This document shows positions 6,273 to 7,489 of a stretch of 7,489 nt of DNA, piece after piece; the stretch's first letter is position 1, and each line of letters opens with the position of its first letter. Under the pieces are notes generated by a model. It was not told where the DNA came from. It saw only the letters and a program-made list of their open reading frames with translations, and ran no database searches. The translations under genes and the position numbers were made by a program. The DNA is from Methanomethylovorans sp. (GTDB lineage Archaea > Halobacteriota > Methanosarcinia > Methanosarcinales > Methanosarcinaceae), in assembly GCA_020854785.1 (NCBI GenBank), contig JAHFZE010000096.1, forward strand, positions 1-7,489. The letters run 5' to 3'.

Positions 6273-7489
6273 ATGTCATTGAACTTAAGGACACATTATA
6301 CTTCCCAGATAGACCCTGCAGCTATGAATGGTGCGGAAGTTACCCTGGCTGGATGGGTGTATGAGGTAAGAGACCTTGGAGGCATTTGTTTTGTCGTGCT
6401 GCGTGATAGAGAAGGTCGTGCACAGGTCACTCTTGTCAAAAAGAGAACGTCCCCTGAACTTCTTGAAACAGCAAGAAAACTGGTTAGAGAATCCGTGATA
6501 ACGGTCACTGCTACGGTCAAAGCCGAAGCAAAAGCCCCCGGAGGATATGAGCTTATACCTAAGGCGATCAGCTTGCTCAACGAAGCTGAGTCACCTCTGC
6601 CCATGGATACTACAGGCAAAGTGGAAGCAGAACTGGACACTCGTCTGGATTCACGGTTCATGGACTTAAGAAGGGACAGGACAACGGCCATATTCAAGAT
6701 ACGCCATGAAACATTGCGAGCAATAAGGAACTACCTTAGCGACAATGGATTTATCGATGTGACAAGCCCGAAGGTCGTCGCTACTGCCACGGAGGGTGGA
6801 ACTTCTCTTTTCCCTATAACATATTTTGACAGAGAGGCTTTCCTTAACCAGAGCCCACAGCTTTTCAAACAGATCCTTATGTCAGGAGGACTTGACAGGG
6901 TCTTTGAGATAGGCCCTATATTCAGGGCCGAGGAGCATGATACGAGAAAACACCTTAATGAGGCTACTTCTATCGACATAGAGGCAAGCTTCTGCGACCA
7001 TTTCGATGTTATGGAAATACTCGAGAACATGGTAGCCTATGTTTACGCCCAGGTAAAGGAGAATGCAGGAAGGTCACTTGAGGTACTTGGCATAGACCTG
7101 CAGATCCCCCCCTTGCCTTTCCCTAAGATCACCTATGATGAGGCACTTGAGATTGTGAACGCACATGGTGAAGAGTCACTGAAATGGGGAGACGATCTGA
7201 GTACGCTTTCCGAAAACACCATTGGTGCTCATGTGTTCAAAGAAATGGGCGTATCCCATTATTTCATTATCGACTGGCCCACGGAGATTAAACCTTTCTA
7301 TGCAATGCCATACGAAGACAGGCCACAGTTCAGCAAGTCCTTCGATATGATGCACAGGACCATGGAGCTGTCATCCGGTGCCCAGCGTATACACGTTCAT
7401 GATATGCTTAAGAAAAGGATCGAGTCCCAAGGATTGGATCCCGAGGGCTTCGATTTCTATCTGAAGGCTTTCAGATATGGAATGCCTCC
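6273..7489 (+). CDS. aspS: archaeal aspartyl-tRNA synthetase (3'-truncated by the window edge)
   Basis: This class IIb synthetase charges aspartate onto tRNA(Asp), and onto tRNA(Asn) if it is nondiscriminating. The frame is open from ATG 6273 to the window end, giving 405 complete codons; archaeal AspRS is about 435-440 residues, so only the last 35 or so are missing, including motif 3 with its class II arginine. Residues 1-105 form the OB-fold anticodon domain ([13 protein letters not shown], 25-37). The hinge includes [16 protein letters not shown] (119-134). The catalytic domain shows the GFIDVTSPK motif 1 region (159-167), [12 protein letters not shown] (170-181), QSPQLFKQ (193-200) and motif 2 [14 protein letters not shown] (217-230). 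It lacks the large insertion domain of bacterial AspRS. At the two tRNA-discrimination positions it carries Y30 and P89. It has its own ribosome binding site and probably its own promoter. Confidence 0.96.
   Translation, partial: MSLNLRTHYTSQIDPAAMNGAEVTLAGWVYEVRDLGGICFVVLRDREGRAQVTLVKKRTSPELLETARKLVRESVITVTATVKAEAKAPGGYELIPKAISLLNEAESPLPMDTTGKVEAELDTRLDSRFMDLRRDRTTAIFKIRHETLRAIRNYLSDNGFIDVTSPKVVATATEGGTSLFPITYFDREAFLNQSPQLFKQILMSGGLDRVFEIGPIFRAEEHDTRKHLNEATSIDIEASFCDHFDVMEILENMVAYVYAQVKENAGRSLEVLGIDLQIPPLPFPKITYDEALEIVNAHGEESLKWGDDLSTLSENTIGAHVFKEMGVSHYFIIDWPTEIKPFYAMPYEDRPQFSKSFDMMHRTMELSSGAQRIHVHDMLKKRIESQGLDPEGFDFYLKAFRYGMP

Overview
The window looks like chromosomal DNA from a methanogenic archaeon of the Methanosarcinales type. 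Four things point there: an archaeal-type GatD (found only in archaea), a short archaeal-type AspRS with an N-terminal OB fold, an archaeal-style argininosuccinate lyase, and multi-PAS soluble histidine kinases of the kind expanded in Methanosarcinaceae. Ribosome binding sites (GAGGT, AGGTGA, GTGATC) and TATA-like AT-rich boxes also fit an archaeon. The genus cannot be fixed from this sequence. All five genes are on the + strand, and the window cuts both the first and the last.

Layout. Positions 1-1305 hold the C-terminal part of a PAS/histidine kinase (HK1). After a 140-bp gap, 1446-3344 hold a complete second histidine kinase with three PAS domains (HK2, GTG start). After an 80-bp gap, 3425-4903 hold argH (argininosuccinate lyase). 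Only 27 bp later, 4931-6187 hold gatD (Glu-tRNA(Gln) amidotransferase subunit D). After an 85-bp gap containing a perfect 22-bp palindrome, 6273 to the end hold aspS (aspartyl-tRNA synthetase), open at the window edge. No noncoding stretch exceeds 140 bp. I saw no tRNA, rRNA, CRISPR array or insertion sequence.

How they work together. The two kinases are tandem paralogues: their catalytic cores align without gaps over 226 residues with about 43% identity by hand count, while their sensory halves differ. Neither has a receiver domain or a membrane segment, so they look like cytoplasmic sensors that need partners encoded elsewhere. The second half is housekeeping. argH finishes arginine synthesis and is probably co-transcribed with gatD. 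GatD (with GatE, not in this window) converts Glu-tRNA(Gln) to Gln-tRNA(Gln), and the adjacent aspS may supply Asp-tRNA(Asn) for the parallel Asn route.

Most of the window is ordinary. The points worth a second look are the divergent H-box and partly lost Cys motif of HK1, the apparently leaderless GTG start of HK2 with phased repeats, the palindrome upstream of aspS, and the Tyr/Pro pair at the tRNA-discriminating positions of AspRS. I found no convincing undescribed system.
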